From JACMJP01 sp046160675 (GTDB lineage: Bacteria; Bacteroidota; Bacteroidia; Chitinophagales; BACL12), in NCBI GenBank assembly GCA_046160675.1, contig JBJXHH010000241.1, positions 1 through 22,627 on the forward strand: a DNA stretch of 22,627 nt, given 5' to 3'. Each line of letters starts with the position of its first letter. Position 1 is the stretch's first letter. Below the pieces are notes generated by a model that was not told the origin of the DNA, ran no database searches, and saw nothing but the letters and a program-made list of their open reading frames with translations. Shown here one piece after another: positions 7,138-15,202 of this stretch. Position numbers and translations under genes: made by a program.

Positions 7138-10100
7138 TCAATTCTCAATGATAGGAAATTCGATAAAAAATGTAGTGCCGTTATTTTCCTGGCTTTCAAA
7201 CCAAATGTATCCGCCTGCAGATTCAACTATGTTTTTACTCATTGCCAGCCCTATGCCCATGCCTGAACTTTTTGTGGTGAAGTTTGGAACAAATACTTTG
7301 TCTTTTTGGTCTTCCGGAATGCCAACGCCATTGTCTTTCACTTTTATCACTGCCCGGTGGTCAACCTGTTCCAGGGTAATGGATACCTCGCCCTCCCTAT
7401 CTTCAGGTATTGCCTGTGTAGCATTTTTGATGAGGTTATTAAACACTCTTATCAATTGATTTTTATCAGCAAATATTTCAATTTTCTTATCCGGTAGTTT
7501 CATTTCAATTTCCGCTTCTTCACTTTCCAAATACAAATGCACAACATTATCGAGTACATCATTCAGAATAAGTAACTCATTATGCACTTTTGGCATAACA
7601 GCAAAATTCGAAAATTCAGATGCTATAAATGATAAATTATCAATTTGTTCCAGTAAAGTTTTCGTCACTTTTTCGGTAAGCTCCCGGGCATTAGGTGCAT
7701 TTGTATGTAATGCTCTTTGTAAATGCTGGATACTGAGTCGCATTGGTGTTAAAGGGTTTTTTATCTCATGAGCAACTTGTTTTGCCATGTCTCTCCAAGC
7801 GCTTTCCCGCTCAGATTTTGCAAGTAATGATGCGCTTTTTTCCAGTTCCTTCAGCATCGTATTATACTCGTCAACGAGAAGCCCTATTTCATCATTATGT
7901 TTCCAAATGATAGATTCATTCTTTTTCCCGAGTTTAATGTTCTTAAATGTCCCTGTAATAGCTGCAAGCGGTCGGGTTATACTTTGTGCAACTGTAAATG
8001 CAAGGATTGAAGCTATAACCAACAATAAAACATATACGTTTATTAAAGCTACCATGAAACTTGAGATCTCAGCCCGCAGGTTTTGTTCTGTAGCAAAGTA
8101 TGGCAGGTTAAGATAGAACAAGACTTCGCCATCTTTATGCATGATAGGAACATAGGCAGATAAATATTTCAACTTCCCTATCATTTCATCTTGTATATAC
8201 CAGGTTTCTTTATCACAACTCATTTTAAAATAAGCAAGGGGGTTCATCATTTCCGAGATGAGGCCTTTTGAGAAAATATCCGGTTGTGATGAAGTGATGA
8301 GATTCCCGGATGGTGAAAACAAATTAATATCCATGTCATGAATCTCAGATAATTCTGTGGCCCTGTTGGTAATGCGTTTGAGCATAATCGGAGACACCGC
8401 CTTATCAGCATTTCTTTTCGATTCATCAAAAATATAGTCAATATTCGTTTGTACCGCTTCTATTTTTGTAAGCAGCCTTTGCCTGTGAGAAGTATTATAC
8501 TGATTAATAATATAAAGGATTGTGGCAATACCCATCATCACAAATGCAAATACTATTAAACTGATAACTGAAACCTGTATTTTGTTTTGCAATGTGGTGT
8601 CAAACCATTCTTTCAAGTGTATCCTTCCATTCATGATCTGGGTAATGAAATTGATCGCAATGACAATTCCTACAAATAATAAGTAAACGAAGAAGAGATA
8701 AGAAAAATAAGAAAAAGGCTCAATAAGACTTGGCTCAGGTTCTGATATCACTACCTTCTTATTGTCATTGACTTTATAAACCAGGTGATCATATCCGTTA
8801 AGTTGTTCTTTTTTAAACTCATCGTCTTTTTCAACATAGAAAACATCCATTATGGGGTAGGAAAATTCGCCTTCCCGTTCAATCAGTGAATTGTTGTTAT
8901 AAATAGCATAATCAAAACTGGCGAAACTTTCGGGAGTTTTCAGTTCATCATCAATCAACAATTCCGGGTAAATGCTTTGGTTTGAAAACCGCTTGGGGGT
9001 TAACCTTACAAATGCCACTTGTTCAGTTATAGAATCTTTACGCAATATAAGTTCTGCCAGATAATAATAATTCCCGGTATTATCATTAATAAAATACAAG
9101 TTACTGTTTGGTGAAGTAAACTCTCCATTATTTTCAATAGCATCAATAAAATACCATCGGCTGATGTTTTTGTCCTTATTATTGGTTACAAGCAAGCTGT
9201 CATTCTCATAAATAAAAATATCATTGTCGTATTTTTTGAAATAGTTGTTCTGCATATCCTGCCTTACCTGGTTTAGGATATTCTGTTTCATCTCCCCGGC
9301 ATCATAAACAGCAAGTTGCAATGTAAGGTCACGGGTTATTTCATTTTCAACTTCTTTAAAAAGGTATTCCGTAATAGCATCCTTTTCCACAGATTTCTTC
9401 AGGGCAAATAACTTTTTGTTTTCTTCACTTTTTTCTGAGAGGGTGGAATAAAAAATGTAGGCACTGAAAACAGAAAAAAATATGAGCCAGGTCATTACAG
9501 CAGGGAAACTTCGTAAATGCAACTTGCGCTTGTATAAAAACTGGTGTATACCAAAAACACCCCCGCAAAACAGGAGAACATTCCATTCAATTTTTCCAAC
9601 TACGAAATACATAAATAAGAGCAGCATTAACCCTCCAGCCGCAATACTGCTTATTGCGGTAACAGACGTATTATTCCTGAAAATAAAGTCATTAAGCCTT
9701 ATACTGATAAGCAAAAACACAAGCAATATAGCTGCGATACAAAATATCCCTACCAGGCTGAAAAAATCAAGGGAAAAGAAATTATAGATATCAAAAGAAA
9801 TATCTGAATCAAAAACCAAACTATGGAAAATGCGAAGCGTTAACAATCCCAAGAAAAAAAGAATGGTGCTGCAAACTAGAGTTACTACATTCTGAAAACG
9901 ACTTTTCCAAAAACCATAAAAGTATTTGAGAAAAAACAAACTAAAAGAGAAGGCAAAAGCAATTTTGATTAAAAGGTTTCCGATGGAAGACGCAATGCCT
10001 GTAGAAGCATAATAATAAGGACTAAAAAGAGGAATATATTTAAAAACCGGATTTGCAAGTAGTCCTTGAATGCATATAAATACCCCTACTTGCAAAACAA

Positions 10101-10833
10101 AGTGAGCAACAATACCCGCTACTTTTCCATACCGTTTAACAACTGTTTCACAGAAAATGAAAATCAGTACAAGCAACAGGATAATTGTACTTACAAGAAA
10201 AACATAAAACCAACTGTTAAATTGCGGAGTAAAACTTGCTAATGCATCATGTTGGATATAGAAAATTGGATCTCCCAGGTTATCATGGATGGCATATGCC
10301 CCTACCGCATTTTTTGCTGAAATAGTAAGGTTGGAAGGGATGAAAATACCTTTGGTTTTAATATCTGTGAGATAGTTGTTCTCAATTCCATATTCAAAAC
10401 GCAGAGGCAAAAATCCAATAGTACTGATGTTTGACTTTTCAAACTCATGCCTGAAAACGACATAATTTCCATTCGCTTCCGTAATTAAAAGTGGAACATC
10501 ATTTTGCCCCGGCTGTGCCTGCACTGGAATGATGGTATTGTTTGTCCACATTACTGCTGTATCATTCTCATACACGATAAGTCCAAAGGGGAGGTTTACA
10601 AAGTGTTGGAATTCTTCGAACGTATAGGAATCCGTTAGCAGGTTACTAACAACTTTTTCATCGGAAATTGTTTTTACAATTTCTTGCTGCAACTGCCTAA
10701 ATTCTGCCTGTATTTCTTTTGTAGTCTTACCTATATCATAATAACTTTTCGCCTGATTATACAATACATAACTTCCGGCAAAACCTGCCAGAAAAAGTAC
10801 ACTCAATAAAATATATTTGTTCTTTGTTTTCAA
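7138..10833 (-). CDS. Large polytopic NtrY-like sensor histidine kinase
   Basis: 1231 residues, much longer than ordinary NtrY. In order: a TM helix (~7-26); an extracytoplasmic segment to ~207; about eight TM helices between ~209 and ~462; a second extracytoplasmic domain (~465-705); two TM helices (~708-732 and ~752-776); a third extracytoplasmic domain (~780-922); a last TM helix (~925-950) running into a HAMP domain (SITRPLAAI... to ~1000). The kinase core follows, with His1022 in AHEIKNPLTPMRLSIQHLQ, a sequence typical of NtrY-type kinases. The N box is FNNLIKNATQAI, G1 DNGVGIP (1167-1173) and G2 GMGIGLAMSKNIV (1191-1203). All catalytic motifs look intact. The signal is unknown. The first gene of a likely three-gene unit, it uses a TTG start: an in-frame stop lies just upstream and no ATG precedes the first TM helix. 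A good promoter sits at 10883-10912. Confidence 0.9.
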   Translation of the reverse strand: MKTKNKYILLSVLFLAGFAGSYVLYNQAKSYYDIGKTTKEIQAEFRQLQQEIVKTISDEKVVSNLLTDSYTFEEFQHFVNLPFGLIVYENDTAVMWTNNTIIPVQAQPGQNDVPLLITEANGNYVVFRHEFEKSNISTIGFLPLRFEYGIENNYLTDIKTKGIFIPSNLTISAKNAVGAYAIHDNLGDPIFYIQHDALASFTPQFNSWFYVFLVSTIILLLVLIFIFCETVVKRYGKVAGIVAHFVLQVGVFICIQGLLANPVFKYIPLFSPYYYASTGIASSIGNLLIKIAFAFSFSLFFLKYFYGFWKSRFQNVVTLVCSTILFFLGLLTLRIFHSLVFDSDISFDIYNFFSLDFFSLVGIFCIAAILLVFLLISIRLNDFIFRNNTSVTAISSIAAGGLMLLLFMYFVVGKIEWNVLLFCGGVFGIHQFLYKRKLHLRSFPAVMTWLIFFSVFSAYIFYSTLSEKSEENKKLFALKKSVEKDAITEYLFKEVENEITRDLTLQLAVYDAGEMKQNILNQVRQDMQNNYFKKYDNDIFIYENDSLLVTNNKDKNISRWYFIDAIENNGEFTSPNSNLYFINDNTGNYYYLAELILRKDSITEQVAFVRLTPKRFSNQSIYPELLIDDELKTPESFASFDYAIYNNNSLIEREGEFSYPIMDVFYVEKDDEFKKEQLNGYDHLVYKVNDNKKVVISEPEPSLIEPFSYFSYLFFVYLLFVGIVIAINFITQIMNGRIHLKEWFDTTLQNKIQVSVISLIVFAFVMMGIATILYIINQYNTSHRQRLLTKIEAVQTNIDYIFDESKRNADKAVSPIMLKRITNRATELSEIHDMDINLFSPSGNLITSSQPDIFSKGLISEMMNPLAYFKMSCDKETWYIQDEMIGKLKYLSAYVPIMHKDGEVLFYLNLPYFATEQNLRAEISSFMVALINVYVLLLVIASILAFTVAQSITRPLAAITGTFKNIKLGKKNESIIWKHNDEIGLLVDEYNTMLKELEKSASLLAKSERESAWRDMAKQVAHEIKNPLTPMRLSIQHLQRALHTNAPNARELTEKVTKTLLEQIDNLSFIASEFSNFAVMPKVHNELLILNDVLDNVVHLYLESEEAEIEMKLPDKKIEIFADKNQLIRVFNNLIKNATQAIPEDREGEVSITLEQVDHRAVIKVKDNGVGIPEDQKDKVFVPNFTTKSSGMGIGLAMSKNIVESAGGYIWFESQENNGTTFFIEFPIIEN

Positions 10834-10882
10834 ACACTCAGCTCTTTATCAACAGGCAAGGGGGTGCATGTTTTTTGAAATT

Positions 10883-10912
10883 CAAAATTAATGTTTATTA
10901 TTAGCTTCAAAA
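10883..10912 (-). promoter_or_regulatory. Bacteroidota-type promoter for the large histidine kinase operon
   Basis: Read on the minus strand: TTTTG (10908-10912), 17 bases, then TAATTTTG (10883-10890). This matches the -33 TTTG / -7 TAnnTTTG promoter of this phylum. Transcription would begin near 10876, giving a leader of roughly 40 bases before the TTG start at 10833. The box lies in the short gap between divergent genes. Confidence 0.6.
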
Positions 10913-10929
10913 TCCAAACTATTCTAACT

Positions 10930-13854
10930 ATGGCTAAAACGTTTACACTGTTTTCGTTCCTGCTTTTTGCATGTTCGAATCTTCTAAATGCGCAAAACAC
11001 CCGCAACATTACAGGCACCGTAAAAGACAGCGAAACCAATGAGACTATTCCCGGAGTGAGTGTCTTTGTAAAAAATGATTTGAACAACGGAACTATTACC
11101 GATATTGATGGGAAATTTTCGATTGACATTCCAATAGATGCAAATGTCCTTGTTTTCCGTTCTGTGGGATATGCTGAGAAAGAAGTTGGTATTGTTGCCG
11201 GCAATGTTGTGAATGTTTCGCTGTCAGCAGCAAATATCGGGCTGAATGAAATAGTTGTGAGTGCTTCCCGCCGTCAGGAAAAAATATTAGATGCCCCGGC
11301 AAGTATAAGTCTGATTACCACCGAACAAATTAGAAACACTGTAGCCATTTCCCCAGTTGATAACCTGAAAGCTACACCGGGTGTAGATATTATGAACACG
11401 GGATTGGTTCAAACAAATGTAGTTACCCGTGGTTTCAATAATATTTTTTCGGGTGCCTTATTAACTATGGTAGATAACCGTTATGCAACAGTTCCTTCCC
11501 TCAGGGTGAATGTAAACATGTTCATCCCAACCGATAATACCGATCTTGAAAGGATTGAAATTTTACGGGGTCCGGCATCAGCACTTTATGGACCAAATTG
11601 CTCTAACGGCGTTTTACACATGATCACAAAATCTCCCATTGACCAGGAAAAAAACTACTTAACTACATTTAGTGCAGGTATTGGATTCCGAAGCAAAATT
11701 TCTGACACAATTGCCATTTCAAACCCGATTGACCCAGTTACTGATACTATTTCTGCAGATTATATACCTCAGTTTGATTATGAATCTGTAGGTGACAGGC
11801 TTATGTACACAGCAGCACTAAGGCATGCTGGAAGAATTTCTGAGAAGTTCGGTTATAAGATTTTAACAACTTACTTTTCCGGAACTGACTGGTTATATGA
11901 TGATCCCTTTGAGCCGGGAAGGATTTTAAAAGGGTATCAAACGTCTGAAGGGAGGCAAAATGATGCTGACTCAGTTGATAATATCAGGAACAATGAGCTG
12001 CAAAAGATCGGGTTAGATCTGAGATTTGATATTCGCCCGAAAGACAAAATGGAATTTATTCTTGCCGGTGGTATGACTCAAAACGATGGTATTGAACTTA
12101 CTGGTATAGGTGCCGGCCAGGCAGTAGACTGGAAATATTACTACGGCCAGTTGCGCTTCAGATACGACCGGCTCTTTGCACAAGTTTTTATGAACGGTAG
12201 TAACAGCGGACAAACATATCTTCTTAGAACAGGTGATTATATTACGGATATTTCAAAGGTTTATGCCGGTCAGGTTCAATATTCCAGCGATCTTGCGGAT
12301 GATAAATTGAACCTTGTGTATGGTGTAGATATGATCCTTACAAGGCCAAACACTAACGGGACTATTAACGGCAGGAATGAAGATGATGATGCTATTTCTG
12401 AAGTGGGGGGCTACCTTCAGGGAGATTACAAAATCAATGAAAAGTTTAATATCATAGGGGCTCTTAGGTATGATTACCACAATTTTGTTGACGATCCGTT
12501 TCTTGCACCCAGAGCTGCTTTTGTATATAAACCAAACGCAAAACAAACTTTTCGGGCAACTTTCAATCGGTCATTCAGTGCTCCATCATCTAATAACTTA
12601 AATCTTGATATTTTACAATTAATAGATCTTGGAGACCTCGGGGCATACTCTCAAAATTTATTCGACATGGATTACCTGCCAAGTATTGGTGCTAGGGCGG
12701 TGGGTAACAGAGGTGGATTTACATATTCTTATGATGAGAACGGATTGCCACAGTTTCATTCACCTTTCGCTCAGTTCATAGGTGACGATCCTTCACAATA
12801 TTATTCCCTTGGCGGAAACAGTACTCTCAATAATATTACATGGGATGAATCAATAGCATTACTATATGATGGAATAGCTGAAGCTACTGGCCTTCCCGTT
12901 GCCCAGGTAAAACTCTTCTTTGGCCCGCTCATCCCTATAGATATTAGTTCCAATGTTAGCAATTCACTCGGGCTCCTTAACCTTACAACCAGTGAATTTG
13001 AAACTGTAGATCCATCAACAGTTACTGATTACGGCGGCATTCGCAATTCGCCCTCCAACACTTATGAACTTGGCTGGAAAGGCGGATTGTTCAACTCCAA
13101 ACTATTTGTAACATTAGATGCTTACCGAACAGATTACAAAGATTTTGTAAGCCCGCTCACAAACATTACACCCAATGTGTTTCTTGATTCAGCTACTCTT
13201 GCAGCAGAAGTTGGACCCTACATTACTGATGCCTACTTTGACCCTTCAAATAGCATAACACAAGGAATAGTAGATGCAAACCTGGATGCAAACGGGGATG
13301 GCAGTGGTTTGGAAGAATTTATAGCAACAGTTGTGGGCGCAGGTACAGGAGTTCCGATGGGAACTGTAGTTCCTACACAGTTTGATGACGCCTCTTTGTA
13401 TGTTACATACGTTAACATTGGTGAGCTTACTGTGTTCGGTGCTGACCTGGGCGCAACTTTTTACGCCACTGACGACTTGATATTCTCAGCATCATATTCC
13501 TGGGTTGATAAAGATTCAGTTGCTGTAGATGGTGCACAGTTAGGATACATTGCACTGAACGCACCAAAAAATAAAATTGGTGTAAGAGGTAGTTATATGA
13601 TAGACAAGATAAACACCAATATTGGAGTTACATTCCGTTGGCAGCAAAGTTTCCCTGCAAACTCGGGCGCTTATGTAGGCATCGTAGAAGATGTGCATGA
13701 CATGGATCTTACTTTAAATTACTTTGCACCATGGTGGAAAGATTCTCAGTTTTCTCTCCTGTTCACTAACTTATATAATCATGAACAGCAATATTTTATC
13801 GGAGCGCCTTACATGGGAAGAACGATGTTCTTTAAAGTGACTAAAACGTTTTGA
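10930..13854 (+). CDS. TonB-dependent receptor with CarboxypepD_reg-like domain
   Basis: 974 residues from the ATG at 10930. An ATG at 10891 is also in frame, but starting at 10930 gives a standard signal peptide (MAKTFTLFSFLLFACSNLLNAQ), so it is preferred. Residues ~25-105 form a carboxypeptidase regulatory-like domain (ITGTVKDSETNETIPGVSVF ... DIDGKFSIDIP). The plug at ~115-235 shows RRQEKILDAPASISLIT and the strong signature LERIEILRGPASALYGPN followed by SNGVLHMITKSP. The remainder is the barrel, ending VTKTF with a terminal Phe. It is predicted in the outer membrane, importing a TonB-dependent ligand such as a chelated metal; the ligand is not identifiable. An Asp/Asn-rich EF-hand-like stretch (782-796) lies within a long barrel loop. 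No perfect promoter was found; TATATTTG at 10812-10819 lacks a good upstream box. Confidence 0.92.
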   Translation: MAKTFTLFSFLLFACSNLLNAQNTRNITGTVKDSETNETIPGVSVFVKNDLNNGTITDIDGKFSIDIPIDANVLVFRSVGYAEKEVGIVAGNVVNVSLSAANIGLNEIVVSASRRQEKILDAPASISLITTEQIRNTVAISPVDNLKATPGVDIMNTGLVQTNVVTRGFNNIFSGALLTMVDNRYATVPSLRVNVNMFIPTDNTDLERIEILRGPASALYGPNCSNGVLHMITKSPIDQEKNYLTTFSAGIGFRSKISDTIAISNPIDPVTDTISADYIPQFDYESVGDRLMYTAALRHAGRISEKFGYKILTTYFSGTDWLYDDPFEPGRILKGYQTSEGRQNDADSVDNIRNNELQKIGLDLRFDIRPKDKMEFILAGGMTQNDGIELTGIGAGQAVDWKYYYGQLRFRYDRLFAQVFMNGSNSGQTYLLRTGDYITDISKVYAGQVQYSSDLADDKLNLVYGVDMILTRPNTNGTINGRNEDDDAISEVGGYLQGDYKINEKFNIIGALRYDYHNFVDDPFLAPRAAFVYKPNAKQTFRATFNRSFSAPSSNNLNLDILQLIDLGDLGAYSQNLFDMDYLPSIGARAVGNRGGFTYSYDENGLPQFHSPFAQFIGDDPSQYYSLGGNSTLNNITWDESIALLYDGIAEATGLPVAQVKLFFGPLIPIDISSNVSNSLGLLNLTTSEFETVDPSTVTDYGGIRNSPSNTYELGWKGGLFNSKLFVTLDAYRTDYKDFVSPLTNITPNVFLDSATLAAEVGPYITDAYFDPSNSITQGIVDANLDANGDGSGLEEFIATVVGAGTGVPMGTVVPTQFDDASLYVTYVNIGELTVFGADLGATFYATDDLIFSASYSWVDKDSVAVDGAQLGYIALNAPKNKIGVRGSYMIDKINTNIGVTFRWQQSFPANSGAYVGIVEDVHDMDLTLNYFAPWWKDSQFSLLFTNLYNHEQQYFIGAPYMGRTMFFKVTKTF

Positions 13855-13874
13855 AAGAGAAAGGTATCTAACAA

Positions 13875-13905
13875 AAAAGCCCGGTCATTGCTGAACCGGG
13901 CTTTT
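13875..13905. terminator. Bidirectional intrinsic terminator between receptor gene and rplI
   Basis: The stem AAAAGCCCGGT (13875-13885) with ACCGGGCTTTT (13895-13905) is 11 bp, perfect and GC-rich in its core, with a 9-base loop. T-runs are present on both strands (TTTTAAAG on +; six T on -). It lies between convergent genes, about 20 bases after the receptor stop and about 30 bases after the rplI stop. Confidence 0.9.
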
Positions 13906-13937
13906 AAAGTTTTAAAAATAAAACTTCTCCAACTTCT

Positions 13938-14384
13938 TTATTCTTCCACCACCTCAAAATTCACATCCACCTTCTTATCACCGGGTAAATTTATACTAGC
14001 AGTATAAGCGCCTGTAGTTTTCACTTCTCCTGGCATAACAAGTTTCTTCCTGTCTATCTCCACACCTATTTGTTTTTTAATAGCTTCAGCAAGTTGTACG
14101 TTGGTTACGCTTCCAAAAATTTTATCATTCTGCCCAACCTTTGCACCCACTTTGATTGTAGTTTTTTTAAAGGTATCCATCATCTGCTCGAGCTTGGCAA
14201 GTATTTTTGCATCTTTCACGGCAGTTTGCCTTTCGAGTTCAGCAAGCATGCGGCGATTGCCGTCATTTGCCACTACTGCAAGTTTTTGGGGAATAAGGTA
14301 GTTCCGTCCGTAACCATCCCGAACTTTTACAACGCTGTTAGCATCACCCAGTTTTTCTACGTCTTTTAATAATATAACTTCCAT
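13938..14384 (-). CDS. rplI: 50S ribosomal protein bL9
   Basis: 148 residues, the normal length of bL9. The N-terminal domain is unmistakable (MEVILLKDVEKLGDANSVVKVRDGYGRNYLIP), followed by the long connecting helix (NRRMLAELERQ ... ILAKLEQMMDTF) and the C-terminal domain (KIFGSVTNVQLAEAIKKQ). It binds 23S rRNA at the base of the L1 stalk and helps reading-frame fidelity. It is the last gene of the rpsF-rpsR-rplI operon, starting 13 bases after the rpsR stop. It has a strong SD, AAAGGAGG (14391-14398), 6 bases before the ATG, which is unusual for this phylum and for this window. Confidence 0.98.
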   Translation of the reverse strand: MEVILLKDVEKLGDANSVVKVRDGYGRNYLIPQKLAVVANDGNRRMLAELERQTAVKDAKILAKLEQMMDTFKKTTIKVGAKVGQNDKIFGSVTNVQLAEAIKKQIGVEIDRKKLVMPGEVKTTGAYTASINLPGDKKVDVNFEVVEE

Positions 14385-14390
14385 TTTTTT

Positions 14391-14398
14391 CCTCCTTT
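14391..14398 (-). promoter_or_regulatory. Strong Shine-Dalgarno sequence of rplI
   Basis: On the minus strand the run reads TAAAAGGAGG followed by six A and ATG. The AAAGGAGG core matches the 16S rRNA 3' tail complement over 8 bases, begins within the rpsR stop codon and stands 6 bases before the rplI start. Apart from rpsR, no other start in this window has a comparable SD. Confidence 0.85.
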
Positions 14399-14664
14399 TA
14401 TTTTAACAGGTCAGCAACATAAGGCAATAATGCAATCTGGCGGGCCCTTTTAATAGCCTGCGCAACCCTGCGTTGAAACTTTAATGAATTTCCAGTGAGC
14501 CTGCGGGGTAATATCTTGCCCTGTTCATTAATGAACTTCATCAGGAACTCAGGATTTTTATAATCAATGTACCGTATGCCGCTTTTCTTAAAACGACAAT
14601 ACTTTTTGCGCAAGTTTCCCAGTTTGGGAGCAGCAAGGTATCTTATATCTTTTCTTGTAGCCAT
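14398..14664 (-). CDS. rpsR: 30S ribosomal protein bS18
   Basis: 88 residues, the expected size. Family features are clear: KKYCRFKKSGIRYIDYKNP, then FINEQGKILPRRLTGNSLK, QRRVAQAIKRARQIALLPY and a short C-terminal tail. bS18 pairs with bS6 on the 30S platform next to the 3' end of 16S rRNA. In Bacteroidota it helps form the pocket, with bS21 and bS6, that hides the anti-SD tail (established for Flavobacterium). It starts 12 bases after the rpsF stop and carries its own strong SD, AAAGGAGG (14671-14678). Given the protein's role this could be autoregulatory. Confidence 0.98.
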   Translation of the reverse strand: MATRKDIRYLAAPKLGNLRKKYCRFKKSGIRYIDYKNPEFLMKFINEQGKILPRRLTGNSLKFQRRVAQAIKRARQIALLPYVADLLK

Positions 14665-14670
14665 AATCTT

Positions 14671-14678
14671 CCTCCTTT
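14671..14678 (-). promoter_or_regulatory. Strong Shine-Dalgarno sequence of rpsR
   Basis: The minus strand reads CATAAAGGAGGAAGATTATG. The 8-base AAAGGAGG core overlaps the rpsF stop codon TAA and ends 6 bases before the rpsR ATG. The layout is almost the same as at rplI. rpsF itself has no SD. Confidence 0.85.
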
Positions 14679-15054
14679 ATGCTTCTGTTTCAACTGGTTT
14701 TTTTTCTTCTGTTTTCCTATGCCTGCCAATTTCTCCACGGCGCTTGCGGTCATTGTAATCAATGGCAAACTTGTCCAGGCGAATGGTATGATACCGCAGA
14801 ACATTTTCGTCACGGCTGAATTGTACTTCCACCTGCGATACTTCTGTTCCGTTTCCCTGGTATTCAAGAATGTAGTAAATGCCGGTTGTCTTCCGTTTCA
14901 CCGGATAGGCAAGCTGGCGGAGGCCCCAAAGTTCTTCATGCACTATTTGTGCACCGTGTTGCTTCAGGTAATCTTTGTAAAGCTCACAGGTTCTTTTAAC
15001 GTCGTCGTCACTAAGAACCGGAGTAAAGATCACGACAGTTTCGTACTGATACAT
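14677..15054 (-). CDS. rpsF: 30S ribosomal protein bS6
   Basis: 125 residues from the ATG at 15054. The frame extends further upstream, but the family begins MYQYETVVIFTPVLSDDDV, and the residues before it would overlap the promoter, so 15054 is chosen. Typical bS6 blocks are ELWGLRQLAYPVKRKTTGIYYILEYQ and VQFSRDENVLRYHTIRLDK. A charged C-terminal tail (ending KTEEKKPVETEA) extends beyond the fold. bS6 binds bS18 on the 30S platform. It is the first gene of the operon, with a well-placed promoter about 35-70 bases upstream and no SD sequence. Confidence 0.97.
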   Translation of the reverse strand: MYQYETVVIFTPVLSDDDVKRTCELYKDYLKQHGAQIVHEELWGLRQLAYPVKRKTTGIYYILEYQGNGTEVSQVEVQFSRDENVLRYHTIRLDKFAIDYNDRKRRGEIGRHRKTEEKKPVETEA

Positions 15055-15088
15055 GTTTTTAATATTTACCCCACATTTTGCGGGAGCG

Positions 15089-15123
15089 CAAAAGTACAAA
15101 ATACTGCCTGAAAATCCCAAAAA
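15089..15123 (-). promoter_or_regulatory. Bacteroidota-type promoter for rpsF-rpsR-rplI
   Basis: On the minus strand TTTTTG (15118-15123) is followed after 21 bases by TACTTTTG (15089-15096), matching the -33 TTTG / -7 TAnnTTTG consensus. Transcription would begin near 15080, about 25 bases before the rpsF start. Confidence 0.65.
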
Positions 15124-15202
15124 CCATTACATTTAGCAGGCCTTAACCCCATTTTAAACCTTTTTGTGCAGGTACAGTCAAAAACTGCAAAAATCAATAA
15201 TT

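Noticed and set aside
10891..10929. Upstream ATG of the TonB-dependent receptor
   Set aside because: Starting there adds 13 residues before a complete signal peptide, and it overlaps the divergent kinase promoter; the ATG at 10930 is a better fit.
15055..15120. N-terminal extension of bS6 up to 15120
   Set aside because: The extra 22 residues do not match the bS6 family and would place the coding start across the predicted promoter and leader.
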